64,000 nt of DNA from Spirosoma montaniterrae (GCF_001988955.1 NZ_CP014263.1:186001-250000); one strand, 5' to 3'. Positions 43,248-53,686 are shown, numbered from the stretch's first letter. A program made the numbers and translations. Notes: a model not told the origin generated them from the sequence alone.

Positions 43248-43251
43248 CTAC
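43213..43251. repeat. Solo arm of the GAGACGCAA palindromic element at a gene end
   Basis: TGGCTGGCGCAGGTGAGACG with hairpin GAGACGCAA-AGGG-TTGCGTCTC (43227-43248). The TAG stop of the DUF937/OmpA gene (43250-43248) is the TAG of the GTAGAGACG motif. Confidence 0.92.
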
Positions 43252-44666
43252 TTCTTCGCTACCCGAACGGCAATCCGGCGATTTTGCTGACGACCTGCTT
43301 CAGTGTCGTTGCTGGCAACCGGGTGTTCGGGGCCGTAGCCTTCCGCTTCCAGCCGCGCCTTGGCGATGCCGCGCTTGATGATGCCATTCATAACCGTTTC
43401 GGCCCGGTCCTGCGATAGTTTTTTGTTTACGGCTGCACTGCCGGTGTTGTCGGTATAGCCACCGATTTTCAGGTTTACGTTCGGGTAGGCTTTCAGGATT
43501 TCGGCAATGTTGTCGAGTTCCTTGTCGGAGCCAGCTTGCAGCGTGCTCTTTCCGGTGTCGAACAGCAGGTTGTTGAAATTGAACCACGTCGTTTTGTCAA
43601 CCGGCTTGCTGGTATCTTCAATAAAGGTAATAAGCTGGTTTTCAATGCCCAGTTCAGGGATGTTCAGTTCAATGCCGTTGGGCAGTTTGCGCTTGAAGAA
43701 CGCGCCTAATTTGGCGGCTGCGTCGCTGACTGCACTACCCGCCGAATCCATTGCTGCTCCCAGTGCGCTACCTGCCGAATCGGCGGCTGCTCCCATACCC
43801 GACGCGGCTTCACCAGCGGCTGTGCCGATGCTGTCTGCCGTTGCAGAAGCAGTTTCTTTAGCTTTATCACCGTTGCACGAACGCAGCAGGAAGAACAGAC
43901 CCAGCACGCCGAGGGCCAGCAGCAGCCACGGCAACCACCGGTTTCCACTGCCCCGATTATCGTCGTCGCTGTAGACCGGCGAACTCACAGGCGGTATCGA
44001 TGCTGCCGGTTGCCGAACCGTAGCACCGGCACCCGCTACCGCGCTGCCCGCCAGACCACCCAGCAAACCCAGTCCCGGAATTCTACTGAGCAGTGTACCC
44101 AATCCTGTAGGCATAGCCCCCTGAATAGCCCCTGTCTGGCTGCTCAGCAAGCCCGCCAGACCCGAAACGCCCGTGCCTTCGTCGGCCATTTTCCGGCCCA
44201 GCACGGCCAGCAATACCGGCCCGGCCAGGCTCATCAGTGAGGATGCCGACGACTGCTTTACCCCGCCATACGACGCCAGCGCACTGGCAACACCACCGGC
44301 TTTTTCACCGAACAAACTCGAAACAACGCCTAATCCCATCGACAGTAAACTGTTTATCTGATTGGCCGACGCGTCTGAAGCACTGCCACCCGCCAAATTG
44401 CTGAGCTGCCCCAGAATGCCGCCTGCCGGTTCGATAACGTCGCCAGCGGCCCGGTTGGGGGTTGTTACCTGACCAATCAGATCCATGATGCTGCTGCTGC
44501 CACCCGGCTCCGACGATTTCTGTACCAATTGGCTCAGAATTGTGGGCAGAGTACCGTTGAGAGTCATCTGCGTATTGGCCTCGCTCTCGCCGAGCATGTT
44601 ACTAACGCGCTCTACAACGCCCTTGCTCAAGTAACCTTTAGCAAGGTCTAACAGGTTTGTGTTCAT
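43248..44666 (-). CDS. DUF937 and OmpA-domain membrane protein
   Basis: 472 residues. Residues 1-~190 are a DUF937 domain (LLDLAKGYLSKGVVERVSNM, GGVASALASYGGVKQSSASS). A transmembrane helix near 250-270 (WLPWLLLALGVLGLFFLLRS) follows, an Ala/Gly/Ser-rich linker, and an OmpA-type peptidoglycan-binding domain (LLFDTGKSTLQAGSDKELDN, IGGYTDNTGSAAVNKKLSQD, NRRIAVRV). The arrangement suggests an inner-membrane anchored, cell-wall binding protein. The stop codon is shared with a palindromic element. Confidence 0.9.
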   Translation of the reverse strand: MNTNLLDLAKGYLSKGVVERVSNMLGESEANTQMTLNGTLPTILSQLVQKSSEPGGSSSIMDLIGQVTTPNRAAGDVIEPAGGILGQLSNLAGGSASDASANQINSLLSMGLGVVSSLFGEKAGGVASALASYGGVKQSSASSLMSLAGPVLLAVLGRKMADEGTGVSGLAGLLSSQTGAIQGAMPTGLGTLLSRIPGLGLLGGLAGSAVAGAGATVRQPAASIPPVSSPVYSDDDNRGSGNRWLPWLLLALGVLGLFFLLRSCNGDKAKETASATADSIGTAAGEAASGMGAAADSAGSALGAAMDSAGSAVSDAAAKLGAFFKRKLPNGIELNIPELGIENQLITFIEDTSKPVDKTTWFNFNNLLFDTGKSTLQAGSDKELDNIAEILKAYPNVNLKIGGYTDNTGSAAVNKKLSQDRAETVMNGIIKRGIAKARLEAEGYGPEHPVASNDTEAGRQQNRRIAVRVAKK

Positions 44667-44785
44667 TTTGGAGTTTGTTTAATAGTGAACTTTTGGGAAA
44701 TAGTAAACGATTGATTACTAATAACTGATTAATTGATGAAGTGTCTTTTACGAGTGGGTTAGCGTTCACAAGAACCGCAAAAAAT

Positions 44786-44825
44786 AACTCCCGCTATGCG
44801 CCGGAAAACAGGCACAACGGGAGTT
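44786..44825 (-). terminator. Terminator of ribBA
   Basis: Stem AACTCCCG / CGGGAGTT. On the minus strand the stem is followed by ATTTTTTG, the expected T tract, 80 bases after the ribBA stop. Confidence 0.75.
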
Positions 44826-44904
44826 AAGACTAAGCCGCTCGGGTATGGTAACGGCCCTACTGCTATTTTTTGACTAAACTAATGCAGCGGTCATGCGTCA
44901 GAGA

Positions 44905-46182
44905 TTATTGCTCTTCATTGACCGGCTCGTTCAAAATGGTGTGACCCATTTTGTCGCGTTTGGTGCGCAGATACCGCTCATTGTGCGGGTTGGCAGGCAT
45001 CTCAAGCGCAACGGTCTCGACAATCTCCAGCCCGTAGCCCATCAGGCCCGCCCGTTTTTTCGGATTGTTCGAGATCAGCCGTAGTTTCCGAACGCCGAGG
45101 TCGCGCAGAATTTGCGCCCCTACGCCGTAGTCGCGGGCATCCATCGGCAAACCCAGGTCCAGATTGGCTTCGACCGTATCGCGTCCCATTTCCTGAAGTT
45201 TATAGGCTTTTAGCTTGTTAATCAGGCCAATGCCGCGTCCTTCCTGAAACATGTAGACCACTACGCCACGCCCTTCGGCTTCAACCATTTCCATAGCCGC
45301 GTGAAGCTGCCCCCCGCAGTCGCAACGGCACGATCCGAAAATGTCGCCCGTTACGCACGACGAATGGACGCGCACCAACACCGGCTCGCTCGGGTCCCAC
45401 TCGCCTTTCACTAATGCCAGATGCGTGTCGCCGGTGTTATTTTGTTTGAAGGCGATGAGATCGAAATGACCCCACTCGGTAGGCATGTCGACGCCAATTT
45501 CGCGACGGATGAGCGTTTCGGTACGTAGCCGGTACGAGATCAAATCCTGAATGCTGATAAGTTTCATACCGAAACGGTCGGCCATAACGCGCAACTGCGG
45601 CAGGCGGGCCATCGTTCCATCTTCGTTCAGCACTTCGATGAGCACCCCCACCGGCGACAGTCCGGCCAGCCGGGCCAGATCAACGGCGGCTTCCGTATGG
45701 CCTGCCCGCCTGATAACACCCCCCTCAACAGCCCGCAACGGGAAAATATGCCCCGGTCGGCCCAGATCGTCGGGCGTGGTGGTGGGGTCGACTAAAGCGC
45801 GAATGGTTTTGGAGCGATCAGAAGCTGAGATGCCCGTTGTGCAGCCGTGGCCGAGCAAATCGACCGAGACCGTAAACGGGGTAGTATGAACCGACGTGTT
45901 GCTAATCACCATCATATCGAGACCCAACTGATCGCAGCGTTCCTGCGTGAGCGGGGCACACATCAGACCGCGTGCTTCACGAATCATGAAGTTAACCATT
46001 TCGGGCGTGATCATTTCGGCGGCACAGATCATATCGCCTTCATTCTCACGATCTTCGTCGTCGACAACCAATATAATCTTGCCAGCTTTGATGTCGGCAA
46101 TGGCGTCTTCAACGGTATCGAGCCGAATGGGGGTTATTTCTTCAGGCGGTGGCGTATCGGATTTGGTACTATTATTGTTCAT
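44905..46182 (-). CDS. ribBA: Bifunctional 3,4-dihydroxy-2-butanone-4-phosphate synthase / GTP cyclohydrolase II
   Basis: 425 residues, riboflavin synthesis. First half is Rib[21 protein letters not shown], the [16 protein letters not shown] [34 protein letters not shown]. Second half is RibA: zinc cysteines in [38 protein letters not shown], and [20 protein letters not shown]. No FMN riboswitch was recognised in the 217-base upstream gap. Confidence 0.97.
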   Translation of the reverse strand: MNNNSTKSDTPPPEEITPIRLDTVEDAIADIKAGKIILVVDDEDRENEGDMICAAEMITPEMVNFMIREARGLMCAPLTQERCDQLGLDMMVISNTSVHTTPFTVSVDLLGHGCTTGISASDRSKTIRALVDPTTTPDDLGRPGHIFPLRAVEGGVIRRAGHTEAAVDLARLAGLSPVGVLIEVLNEDGTMARLPQLRVMADRFGMKLISIQDLISYRLRTETLIRREIGVDMPTEWGHFDLIAFKQNNTGDTHLALVKGEWDPSEPVLVRVHSSCVTGDIFGSCRCDCGGQLHAAMEMVEAEGRGVVVYMFQEGRGIGLINKLKAYKLQEMGRDTVEANLDLGLPMDARDYGVGAQILRDLGVRKLRLISNNPKKRAGLMGYGLEIVETVALEMPANPHNERYLRTKRDKMGHTILNEPVNEEQ

Positions 46183-46399
46183 GGATTTGGTCGATGGGAA
46201 TCGACGGAATTATATTTGATAGCTCGTTGGCAGTTTGTGTGGTTCGGCAGCAGGAAAGCCTGTCTACAGAACCGATGCTACTGCAAGTTGAAAACTCTTT
46301 TTCAGAAAGATACGTTTCGCGGGGCGCGAAAATGTCCGACGACCCGTTTTAGGCATAGCAACCATCTGACTTACAGGAACGAAAAACTCTATACCCTCC

Positions 46400-48439
46400 G
46401 TGCGAATTTTACGATTGTGGCTGGCCGAAGCAGGGGCGAAAACCGGAAAACCGGTGCAGTGGCAGACTTTTTTAGGCGTACTTTTTCTGGCTTTAGCCGG
46501 GGCTATACCCGCCATAGCGCAGGACCCCAACAACAATTACTGCGAAAATAAACTGGGCTTAGAGACAGGTGGATTTTCGTTGAACAGAAGCACTATATGT
46601 GCGGGATCATCGGTTAGCATTGTTAGTGGTAGTGTTCCTTCTGCAATGAACAACACTGCTGGTTATGTTTCCGCATACAGCGGGAGAGGGTTACCATCGG
46701 TTTCGGAAACTTCTGGACCAAGTATTGCGTATTCCCGGCCTGGCTCCTATACAATATTACAGATTGGTCAGATAAATTCAAGACCCTCTGTCTTCTGCCA
46801 GACTGTTAGAGTGCTGCCGCTTGAACCGCTAAAATTCACTGCCAAAGCGTGTTCTGGTCGTGTTGCAACGCTTGACGTAACGCTCGATGCTAATACAGGA
46901 CAGTATGATAGTTTTATTGTGCGCTGGGGTGAGGGACTGCCTCAGGTCATTACAAGAGCCAACATCAATCAGGCTTCATATACGTATACTCGCACTGGAA
47001 ACTTTACAATCGAAATTCAAGGCCAATACGCGGGACAAAACGCTACTGATTGTATAACCCCAATTTCAAAAGCAACTATTACAGTTTCACAGGCGAACAG
47101 TCAACCCTCCATTACCCGCCTGACCACAACCAGCGACAACAGCATTAGCATTCAGTATCAGGCCAGTCCGGGGTCTACGGTGCAACTTCATCAGAAAGGA
47201 ACCGACGGCGTGTATGCACCGACAGGGCAAACCAGCACGGGCGCGCCGTTTGTAGTGCAAACAAACGCTAAACAAGTACAGTGTTTTCAGGTGGTGGCGC
47301 AGGATGCCTGCAACAACGCCGGGCAACGCTCCGACGAGGTTTGTAGCTTGGTAATCAACGCGCAGGCGGTTAACAAGCAGAACAATCTAAGCTGGCAACC
47401 GTATGCCGGTACAGTGTCGGGTACGCGTCCGTTTCGATTTTACCGACTAACGCGCAACGGCTCTCCAACCGGCGGCACAATCACGAATCGTAACACGGGT
47501 TCGTCAACGGATTTGAACGTGCAGTGTGGTGTGCAATACTGCTACGCCATAGAAGCCACCATCGACGGCACCAATGGCCTGCCGCAAACCGTTGTCGCGT
47601 CGGGACCGTCGTGCGTGACGGGCATCAACGGCGAAACGCCGGGCAGTTTTCGTAACACAACGGTATCAATCGAGAACGGGCGTCCGCGTTTGCAGGCGGG
47701 TTTGCCGTTAACAGGTACGTCGACCAGTTTCACGTTGGTTATCAATCGAAGCAGCGGCTCCGGCCCGGCGGAGACAATAGGAACGGTTACGAACCGCAAC
47801 ACATTTATCGACGAATCTGCCGATCCGAACGCCGGCTCGTACTGCTACACACTTACGTACATCAACAGTTGTGGCTTGAGTTCGCCCCCGTCGGCTCCGG
47901 TTTGTACGATACATTTAAGCTCAAAATCGAACGGTAGTATTGACTGGACCGCCGAGTCGCCGTTTTTGCCCGGCCCCGTGGCCGAGTATACGGTCGAGGT
48001 AATTGACTCGGTCAACAACACCAAGCGCGATATTCGGGTGGGCGGTAACACCCGCTACGAACCCGACCCCAACGACCCGAATCTGCAACAGCAGAAATAC
48101 CGGATTGTAGCCACAACAAGTACCGGTGCTGTTAGCTACTCAAACTTTTTTACCTTTCGGCGCGAAGCCAGTATTTTTGTGCCCGACGCGTTCACGCCCA
48201 ACGGCGACGGTATGAACGATGAGTTTCTGGCGAAGGGTATTTACGTCGATGCCTTTCGTATGACCATCTTCGACCGATGGGGTACGGTAGTGTATAGCAC
48301 GCCCTATAAAACCAAAGGCTGGGACGGTACGATAAACGGTCAGATAGCCATGCCGGGGCAATACATGTACCGCATCGAAATCGAAGACCTGACCGGCCAG
48401 AAAACTGTTCGTACCGGTGGCGTGTTGTTGATACGATAA
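46400..48439 (+). CDS. Secreted protein with gliding-motility C-terminal (CHU_C, type B sorting) domain
   Basis: 679 residues from a GTG at 46400; the N-terminus contains a late signal segment (FLGVLFLALAGAIPAIAQ). The middle has several immunoglobulin/PKD- and fibronectin-like repeats (GSYTILQIGQINSRPSVFCQ, TGNFTIEIQGQYAGQNATDC) rich in Ser/Thr/Asn with paired cysteines. The last ~90 residues are the CHU_C domain: FVPDAFTPNGDGMNDEFLAK, MTIFDRWGTVVYSTPYKTKG, GQYMYRIEIEDLTGQ. Export by the type IX system is expected. Adhesin role is a guess. Confidence 0.9.
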   Translation: MRILRLWLAEAGAKTGKPVQWQTFLGVLFLALAGAIPAIAQDPNNNYCENKLGLETGGFSLNRSTICAGSSVSIVSGSVPSAMNNTAGYVSAYSGRGLPSVSETSGPSIAYSRPGSYTILQIGQINSRPSVFCQTVRVLPLEPLKFTAKACSGRVATLDVTLDANTGQYDSFIVRWGEGLPQVITRANINQASYTYTRTGNFTIEIQGQYAGQNATDCITPISKATITVSQANSQPSITRLTTTSDNSISIQYQASPGSTVQLHQKGTDGVYAPTGQTSTGAPFVVQTNAKQVQCFQVVAQDACNNAGQRSDEVCSLVINAQAVNKQNNLSWQPYAGTVSGTRPFRFYRLTRNGSPTGGTITNRNTGSSTDLNVQCGVQYCYAIEATIDGTNGLPQTVVASGPSCVTGINGETPGSFRNTTVSIENGRPRLQAGLPLTGTSTSFTLVINRSSGSGPAETIGTVTNRNTFIDESADPNAGSYCYTLTYINSCGLSSPPSAPVCTIHLSSKSNGSIDWTAESPFLPGPVAEYTVEVIDSVNNTKRDIRVGGNTRYEPDPNDPNLQQQKYRIVATTSTGAVSYSNFFTFRREASIFVPDAFTPNGDGMNDEFLAKGIYVDAFRMTIFDRWGTVVYSTPYKTKGWDGTINGQIAMPGQYMYRIEIEDLTGQKTVRTGGVLLIR

Positions 48440-48458
48440 CCTAACCTGTGGAAGAAAG

Positions 48459-48791
48459 ATGAATATGATGGATATGTTTGGGAAGATGAAGGAAGTTCAG
48501 TCCCGAATGAAAGATGCGCAGGAAACTCTCCGAACCGTGACCGACACGGGCGAATCGGGGGCGGGTATGGTGCGCGTGACGGTCAACGGCCTGAAAAACG
48601 TGCTGTCGGTAGAGATTGACGTTGATTTGATGAAGCCCGACGACCGCGAAATGCTTCAGGACCTGATTGTGGCGGCCACCAACATTGCCATGCAGAATGT
48701 AGAAGTGAAAGCCCGCGAACACCTCCGTAAAGCCACCGAAGGACTGCTGCCCAACATTCCGGGCCTGAATCTGGACGGATTGATGAGTTAG
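48459..48791 (+). CDS. YbaB/EbfC-family nucleoid-associated protein
   Basis: 110 residues, DNA-binding homodimer: MFGKMKEVQSRMKDAQETLR and GMVRVTVNGLKNVLSVEIDV, LQDLIVAATNIAMQNVEVKA are the family pattern. Its usual neighbours (dnaX, recR) are not here. It starts 19 bases after the CHU_C gene and is followed after 17 bases by a glycosyltransferase gene. Confidence 0.93.
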   Translation: MNMMDMFGKMKEVQSRMKDAQETLRTVTDTGESGAGMVRVTVNGLKNVLSVEIDVDLMKPDDREMLQDLIVAATNIAMQNVEVKAREHLRKATEGLLPNIPGLNLDGLMS

Positions 48792-48808
48792 TTAGACTGT
48801 TTATCAAT

Positions 48809-49834
48809 TTGAGTACCCTCGCCATTGTTATCCTTACTTATAACGGTCAGAAGTTTTTAGCTGATTTCCTGCCTGCCGTACTGGCCCACGCCGACAGTAA
48901 CCCGGTATATGTGGCCGACAGTGCATCGACCGATAATTCCGTTCCATTTGTTCGGGCTAATTTTCCGGCTGTTCGCATCATCGAACTGCCCCGCAATGAG
49001 GGCTACGCGGGCGGCTATAACGCAGCCCTTGCTCATCTTCGGGCAAACTACGAATTGCCAACGTATTACGTGCTGCTCAACTCCGACGTGGAAGTAACGC
49101 CCGGCTGGCTGCGGCCCGTGCAGACGTTGATGGATACTAATCCGAACATTGTGGCCTGTCAGCCCAAAATCCGGTCGTATCAGCAGCGCGATTTATTTGA
49201 ACATGCCGGTGCTGCCGGTGGCTTTGTCGATTGGCTTGGCTACGTATTTTGCCGGGGTCGTGTGTTTGCTACGTTTGAAACCGACCACGGGCAGTACAAC
49301 GACAACCGACGCGTGTTCTGGGCCACGGGCGCGTGTTTGTTTGTGCGGGCCGACGTGTTCCACGAAACGGGTGGTTTCGATGCGTCGTTTTTCGCGCATA
49401 TGGAAGAAATCGACTGGTGCTGGCGGGTGCAGCGGCTCGGCTACGAGGTGTGGGCCTGTGGTGAATCGACCGTGTACCACGTTGGCGGAGGAACGCTTCA
49501 AAAATCGAACCCGCAGAAGACCTACCTTAACTACCGTAACAGCCTGCTCATGCTCTACAAAAACTGGCCCGCCGACGGCTGGCTGTGGGGCAAAATTCTG
49601 TTTCGACTACTGCTCGACGGAGCTTCGTCGGTGCTGTTTTTAAAAGCCGGGCAGTGGCGCGACGTGCTGGCAATCATCCGCGCTCACTTCGCTTTCTACG
49701 CCCGACTGCCGCAGCTACATCGCCAACGACGTGCGTTGCAACAGCAACAAACGGCTACCATTCAGCTTTTTGCCAAAAGTATCGTGTGGCAGTATTTTGT
49801 GAAGGGAAAGAAAACGTTCGGAGAGATTGTATAA
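48809..49834 (+). CDS. Glycosyltransferase family 2 (rhamnosyltransferase-like)
   Basis: 341 residues from a TTG start at 48809 (MSTLAIVILTYNGQKFLADF; no better ATG). GT-A motifs: VYVADSASTDNSVPFV, the GT2 NEGYAGGYNAALAH segment, YVLLNSDVEVTPGWL, HMEEIDWCWRVQRLGYEVW. This pattern is typical of WbbL-type enzymes in O-antigen or exopolysaccharide synthesis. A short hydrophobic segment near the end may bind the membrane. Confidence 0.9.
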   Translation: MSTLAIVILTYNGQKFLADFLPAVLAHADSNPVYVADSASTDNSVPFVRANFPAVRIIELPRNEGYAGGYNAALAHLRANYELPTYYVLLNSDVEVTPGWLRPVQTLMDTNPNIVACQPKIRSYQQRDLFEHAGAAGGFVDWLGYVFCRGRVFATFETDHGQYNDNRRVFWATGACLFVRADVFHETGGFDASFFAHMEEIDWCWRVQRLGYEVWACGESTVYHVGGGTLQKSNPQKTYLNYRNSLLMLYKNWPADGWLWGKILFRLLLDGASSVLFLKAGQWRDVLAIIRAHFAFYARLPQLHRQRRALQQQQTATIQLFAKSIVWQYFVKGKKTFGEIV

Positions 49835-49853
49835 AAATTATGCTGGGTAATAG

Positions 49854-49953
49854 GTTGTTACACAGAGATGCACTAAGAAAAAGAGATACCCAGAGATTCT
49901 TTTAAAACATTCTCCGTGTATCTCCTTTCCTCCGTGCATCTCTGTGTAATAAC
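49854..49953. repeat. Imperfect long inverted repeat after the glycosyltransferase gene
   Basis: Outer arms GTTGTTACACAGAGATGCA and TGCATCTCTGTGTAATAAC (one mismatch); pairing continues inward through AGAGATAC / GTATCTC. Lies between convergent genes, so probably acts as a terminator. Confidence 0.8.
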
Positions 49954-49973
49954 TTATCCACATACAGAAATTC

Positions 49974-50195
49974 TCAAAGTTCCCAGATTGTTGGGTGAGC
50001 GTGTCGGCGGAGGTGCTTATTCATCTCAAGCCAGAAGGCCATAATTAAATACAGCACAACGGGCGAGCCAAGCGTCAGAAATGACGTGTAGATAAAATAA
50101 AGCCGGATACTGCTCGCCGAGATATTCATTTTTTCACCCAACAGACTGCATACGCCGAATGCCTGCTTTTCAACGAAATATCTGATTCTGTACAT
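49974..50195 (-). CDS. PspC-domain membrane protein
   Basis: 73 residues: FGVCSLLGEKMNISASSIRL and one membrane segment (YFIYTSFLTLGSPVVLYLIM), then a positively charged tail. This is the stand-alone PspC domain of phage-shock-type envelope stress systems; no pspA or other partner is nearby. Confidence 0.85.
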   Translation of the reverse strand: MYRIRYFVEKQAFGVCSLLGEKMNISASSIRLYFIYTSFLTLGSPVVLYLIMAFWLEMNKHLRRHAHPTIWEL

Positions 50196-50533
50196 ACCGG
50201 TTTTTTTGTGAAGTGTACCTATATACGTCGAGTACGTCTGAGCAAAGCTAACGCCTATTACTGATATAATGTTTGCCGTTTACACAGAAAACAGGTATAA
50301 AATTAGTAAAAAGAGGTAAAAAAGTATTTTGTAGCTATTTTTAGTCGGAACATTTTTACTTTCTTTGTGTTGTAACGAGGTCGACATTATGAAAGTCTCG
50401 TCATATTCTCTTTTTAAACAAAGTCCGTTGACGCTCAATCCAATGACCCAGTAATGGGTGTGTGCTGGTGCCTGTTTCGCGCTCTTTGTTCCAACCCCTT
50501 GTGAATGTTTAATTGGTTAAATTTTCTCTTTTT
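50196..50533. other. 338-base stretch upstream of the cold-shock gene
   Basis: No gene is seen. A box similar to -7 elements (TACTTTCTTTG near 50358-50368) would give a leader of about 160 bases, the usual long 5' UTR of cold-shock mRNAs. No defined fold was worked out. Confidence 0.4.
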
Positions 50534-50740
50534 ATGCAAACAGGTGTAGTAAAATTCTTTAACGAAAGTAAAGGATACGGTTTCATCGTTGAAGACGACA
50601 CAAACCGGGACATTTTTGTCCACATTACCGGTCTGAACGGCATTACCATTCGGGAAAAAGATCGGGTTCAGTTTGAAGTGGTTGATGGTAAGAAGGGACT
50701 CAACGCCGTAAAGGTAAAGAAATTGGATTCGGACTATTAA
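50534..50740 (+). CDS. Cold-shock protein (CspA family)
   Basis: 68 residues from the ATG at 50534 (MQTGVVKFFNESKGYGFIVE). RNA-binding motifs KGYGFI (RNP1) and DIFVHI (RNP2) are intact. Single-stranded nucleic-acid chaperone. The seven residues further upstream in the same frame are not needed. A strong terminator follows. Confidence 0.96.
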   Translation: MQTGVVKFFNESKGYGFIVEDDTNRDIFVHITGLNGITIREKDRVQFEVVDGKKGLNAVKVKKLDSDY

Positions 50741-50767
50741 GCTCAGGCTTCCGAACATAAAAAATGA

Positions 50768-50800
50768 AACCCCCGCCCGATGCCAGGCGGGGGTTTTTTG
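50768..50800 (+). terminator. Terminator of the cold-shock gene
   Basis: 10-bp stem AACCCCCGCC / GGCGGGGGTT, loop of 8, then TTTTG. It starts 28 bases after the stop and may serve lysS from the other side too. Confidence 0.92.
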
Positions 50801-50829
50801 TCGAGCTGCCCTGCTGGGTCAGCTATACG

Positions 50830-52614
50830 TTATGCCACCCAACTCTTCACGTCGTCAACCTTCGGCATTATCACATCGGTCATTTTCAGCTTCTTGCGAA
50901 CACCACCGAGGTCGTTGAACAGTTTGTTTGGGTTGGTGGCTTTTAGCTGCTCAAGAGTCTGAATATTTAGCTGACGCAGAGCCGCAACCCACTCCGCCGG
51001 AACACCCGCCCCCGTAAAGTCGGCGTCGGTCGAAACGTCGGTCTTCTTTTCCGGGCGCATCTGCGGAAAAAATAGTACGTCCTGAATGCTTGGCTGATTA
51101 GTCATAATCATAGCCAGCCGGTCGATGCCCAGCCCAACGCCCGCCGTGGGAGGCATACCGTATTCCAGTGCCCGCAGGAAGTCTTCATCCAAGGCCATCG
51201 CTTCTTCGTCGCCCCGTTTGGCGAGTTCGAGTTGCTCCTCAAACCGTTCGCGCTGGTCGAGCGGGTCGTTTAACTCCGAGTAAGCATTAGCAATTTCTTT
51301 GCCGTTACAAATCGCTTCAAACCGCTCCACCAAACCCGCTTTGCTGCGATGCTTTTTGGTCAGGGGCGACATCTCGACGGGGTAATCGGTAATGAACGTC
51401 GGCTGAATCAGGTTAGGTTCGCAGGCATCGCCAAACAGTTCGTCAATCAGTTTCGACTTGCCCATGCTGGCGTCTGTCTGAATGCCCCGGCTTTCGGCTA
51501 CAGACCGCAGTTCGGCTTCGTCCATGTTCGAGACGTCGACGCCGGTATATTCCTGGATGGCCTCGAACATGGTCAGGCGTTTCCACGGGCGTTTAAAGTC
51601 GATCACATTCTCGCCTACGGTCACTTTGGTCGTTCCGGCTACGTCGATGGCTATTTTCTCAACCATCTCTTCGATGGTGTCCATCATCCAGAGATAATCT
51701 TTGTAGGCCACATAGAACTCTACCTGCGTAAACTCCGGGTTGTGGGTACGGTCCATGCCCTCGTTGCGGAAATCTTTCGCGAACTCAAACACGCCGTCGT
51801 AGCCACCCACGATGAGCCGTTTCAGATACAACTCGTTCGCAATACGCAGATACAGCGTCATGTCGAGCGTGTTGTGATGGGTTTTAAAAGGTCGGGCGGC
51901 TGCCCCGCCATGAATGGGCTGCAAAATGGGCGTTTCTACCTCCAGATACCCACGCTGACTCAGAAACTGCCGGATCGAATTAACCAACTTCGTGCGCTTC
52001 ACAAACACGTCGCGTACCTGCGGATTCACAATCAGATCGACGTACCGCTGCCGGTAGCGTTGTTCGGGGTCGGTGAAGGCGTCGTACACTTCTTTCTCGC
52101 CCGTTTGCTCATTCACCACTTCTTTCACCACCGGCAAAGGCCGCAGCGACTTGGTCAGGAGTTTGAACGATTTGACGTATACCGACAATTCGCCGGTTTG
52201 GGTTGTGAATACGTGGCCCTCGACGCCAATGATATCGCCAATGTCCAAGAGTTTCTTAAACACGGTGTTATACAGCGTCTTATCGTCGCCGGGGCAAAGG
52301 TCGTCGCGCCGGAAGTAGAGTTGCATACGGCCAGTGGCGTCCTGCATTTCGACAAACGATGCGCTGCCCATAATTCGGAAACCCATCAACCGGCCCGCCA
52401 GCCGGACTTGCCCGTACTGGGTATCGGACGAAAAATCGAGGTGGGATTCGTAGCCGCCCTGCGAGTCGGAACCGGCTTTGCTGGCGAAGGCATCGCGAAG
52501 CTGGGCGATGGTGTGGGTTACGTCGAAGAGGTCGGCGGGGTAGGGGTCAATGCCCATCCGCATCAGTTCTTCCCGTTTTTGTCGGCGGTTTATTTCTTGT
52601 TCGCTTAAGATCAT
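50830..52614 (-). CDS. lysS: Lysyl-tRNA synthetase, class II, with C-terminal extension
   Basis: 594 residues. OB-fold anticodon domain, then class II motifs: [20 protein letters not shown] (motif 1), [20 protein letters not shown] (motif 2), [20 protein letters not shown] (motif 3). Ordinary LysRS is about 500 residues; the last ~65 ([20 protein letters not shown] and after) look like a helical DNA/RNA-binding extension with a Lys-rich segment. I recall such extensions in other Bacteroidota LysRS. Confidence 0.97.
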   Translation of the reverse strand: MILSEQEINRRQKREELMRMGIDPYPADLFDVTHTIAQLRDAFASKAGSDSQGGYESHLDFSSDTQYGQVRLAGRLMGFRIMGSASFVEMQDATGRMQLYFRRDDLCPGDDKTLYNTVFKKLLDIGDIIGVEGHVFTTQTGELSVYVKSFKLLTKSLRPLPVVKEVVNEQTGEKEVYDAFTDPEQRYRQRYVDLIVNPQVRDVFVKRTKLVNSIRQFLSQRGYLEVETPILQPIHGGAAARPFKTHHNTLDMTLYLRIANELYLKRLIVGGYDGVFEFAKDFRNEGMDRTHNPEFTQVEFYVAYKDYLWMMDTIEEMVEKIAIDVAGTTKVTVGENVIDFKRPWKRLTMFEAIQEYTGVDVSNMDEAELRSVAESRGIQTDASMGKSKLIDELFGDACEPNLIQPTFITDYPVEMSPLTKKHRSKAGLVERFEAICNGKEIANAYSELNDPLDQRERFEEQLELAKRGDEEAMALDEDFLRALEYGMPPTAGVGLGIDRLAMIMTNQPSIQDVLFFPQMRPEKKTDVSTDADFTGAGVPAEWVAALRQLNIQTLEQLKATNPNKLFNDLGGVRKKLKMTDVIMPKVDDVKSWVA

Positions 52615-52691
52615 CTGAACGGTCTGAACCGGGATTAGCCGGGATTATCAGGATTAAACACGATTGATTTTGTGCTCAGAAAATGAAACCG

Positions 52692-52699
52692 CAAAAATA
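52692..52699 (-). promoter_or_regulatory. -7 box (TATTTTTG) upstream of lysS
   Basis: Fits TAnnTTTG on the minus strand, 78 bases from the lysS ATG. The -33 element is not convincing. Confidence 0.3.
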
Positions 52700-52831
52700 A
52701 GGAAAAGGATTGGCGTTTGCAGAGGCAAGTCTGGAATTGCCGCTGATTGATTCGGCTAACCGTTCGTCTGATTTTTGACAAAATGTCTTTAGTGTTTGCT
52801 ATTATTGTGCTATCAAAATAATATCAAAGTC

Positions 52832-53686
52832 ATGAATGAAAAAACGCTTACCTCGATGTCGGGTTATCTGTTGTTGCTGATGGCCGTCGTGTGTTTGTTG
52901 GGAGCTGCCGCCGTTGGCGTGGCTCAGGTAGGCTGGCTTTTAGCTGGTCTGCTTTTCCTGATGTCAATGATTCTGTTTATGGGTATCACCGTCATCAATC
53001 CAAACGAAGCCGTAGCCTGCACGTTCTTCGGCGATTATGTGGGCACCATGAAACAGAATGGGCTGCGGTGGGTGAATCCGCTCTACAGCAAAACCAAAAT
53101 CAGCCTGCGGGCGCGTAACTTCAACGGGCAGCAGATTAAAGTGAACGACAAGATGGGCAATCCCATCGAGATTGCCGCCGTAGTGGTATGGCAGGTGGTC
53201 GATACGGCCAAAGCCCTGTTCGATGTTGACAGTTACCAGACATTCGTGCAGATTCAATCGGAAGCTGCCGTGCGGTTTCTGGCGAGTTCACATGCCTACG
53301 ACAACATGGAAGACGAAGACGAAACCGTGATTCTGCGCGATAATACGGGTCAGATCAATAGTTTTCTGGAGCAGGAACTGAACGAGCGGCTTGGTCAGGC
53401 GGGCGTTCGGGTGATGGAAGCGCGGATTAGCCACCTTGCCTACGCGCCCGAAATTGCAGGAGCCATGTTGCAACGCCAGCAGGCTACAGCGGTGGTATCG
53501 GCCCGGAAGCAGATTGTGGAGGGAGCCGTCGGGATGGTGGAGATGGCGCTGACGCGGCTGGCCGAAAAAGGCGTAGTGCAGTTAGACGAAGAGCGGAAAG
53601 CCGCCATGGTCAGCAACCTGCTGGTGGTGCTATGCGGTGAGAAAAACGTAAGCCCCGTAGTAAACGCCGGAACGCTTTATCCGTGA
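52832..53686 (+). CDS. SPFH (band 7/stomatin-like) membrane protein
   Basis: 284 residues from the ATG at 52832. Two N-terminal membrane segments ([40 protein letters not shown]) and an SPFH domain ([60 protein letters not shown]). Probably forms oligomeric membrane scaffolds. A short Arc-type DNA-binding gene follows, separated only by a perfect 31-bp inverted repeat that begins at this stop codon. I recall SPFH-Arc pairs in this phylum; their joint role is unknown. Confidence 0.9.
   Translation: MNEKTLTSMSGYLLLLMAVVCLLGAAAVGVAQVGWLLAGLLFLMSMILFMGITVINPNEAVACTFFGDYVGTMKQNGLRWVNPLYSKTKISLRARNFNGQQIKVNDKMGNPIEIAAVVVWQVVDTAKALFDVDSYQTFVQIQSEAAVRFLASSHAYDNMEDEDETVILRDNTGQINSFLEQELNERLGQAGVRVMEARISHLAYAPEIAGAMLQRQQATAVVSARKQIVEGAVGMVEMALTRLAEKGVVQLDEERKAAMVSNLLVVLCGEKNVSPVVNAGTLYP

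Noticed and set aside
46183..46399. FMN riboswitch for ribBA
   Set aside because: No conserved RFN core (AGGG..., CCGAC..GGCGGT type segments) was found in the gap.
51349..52608. 419-codon plus-strand frame opposite lysS
   Set aside because: Antisense shadow of lysS in a G+C-moderate gene; lysS has all class II motifs.
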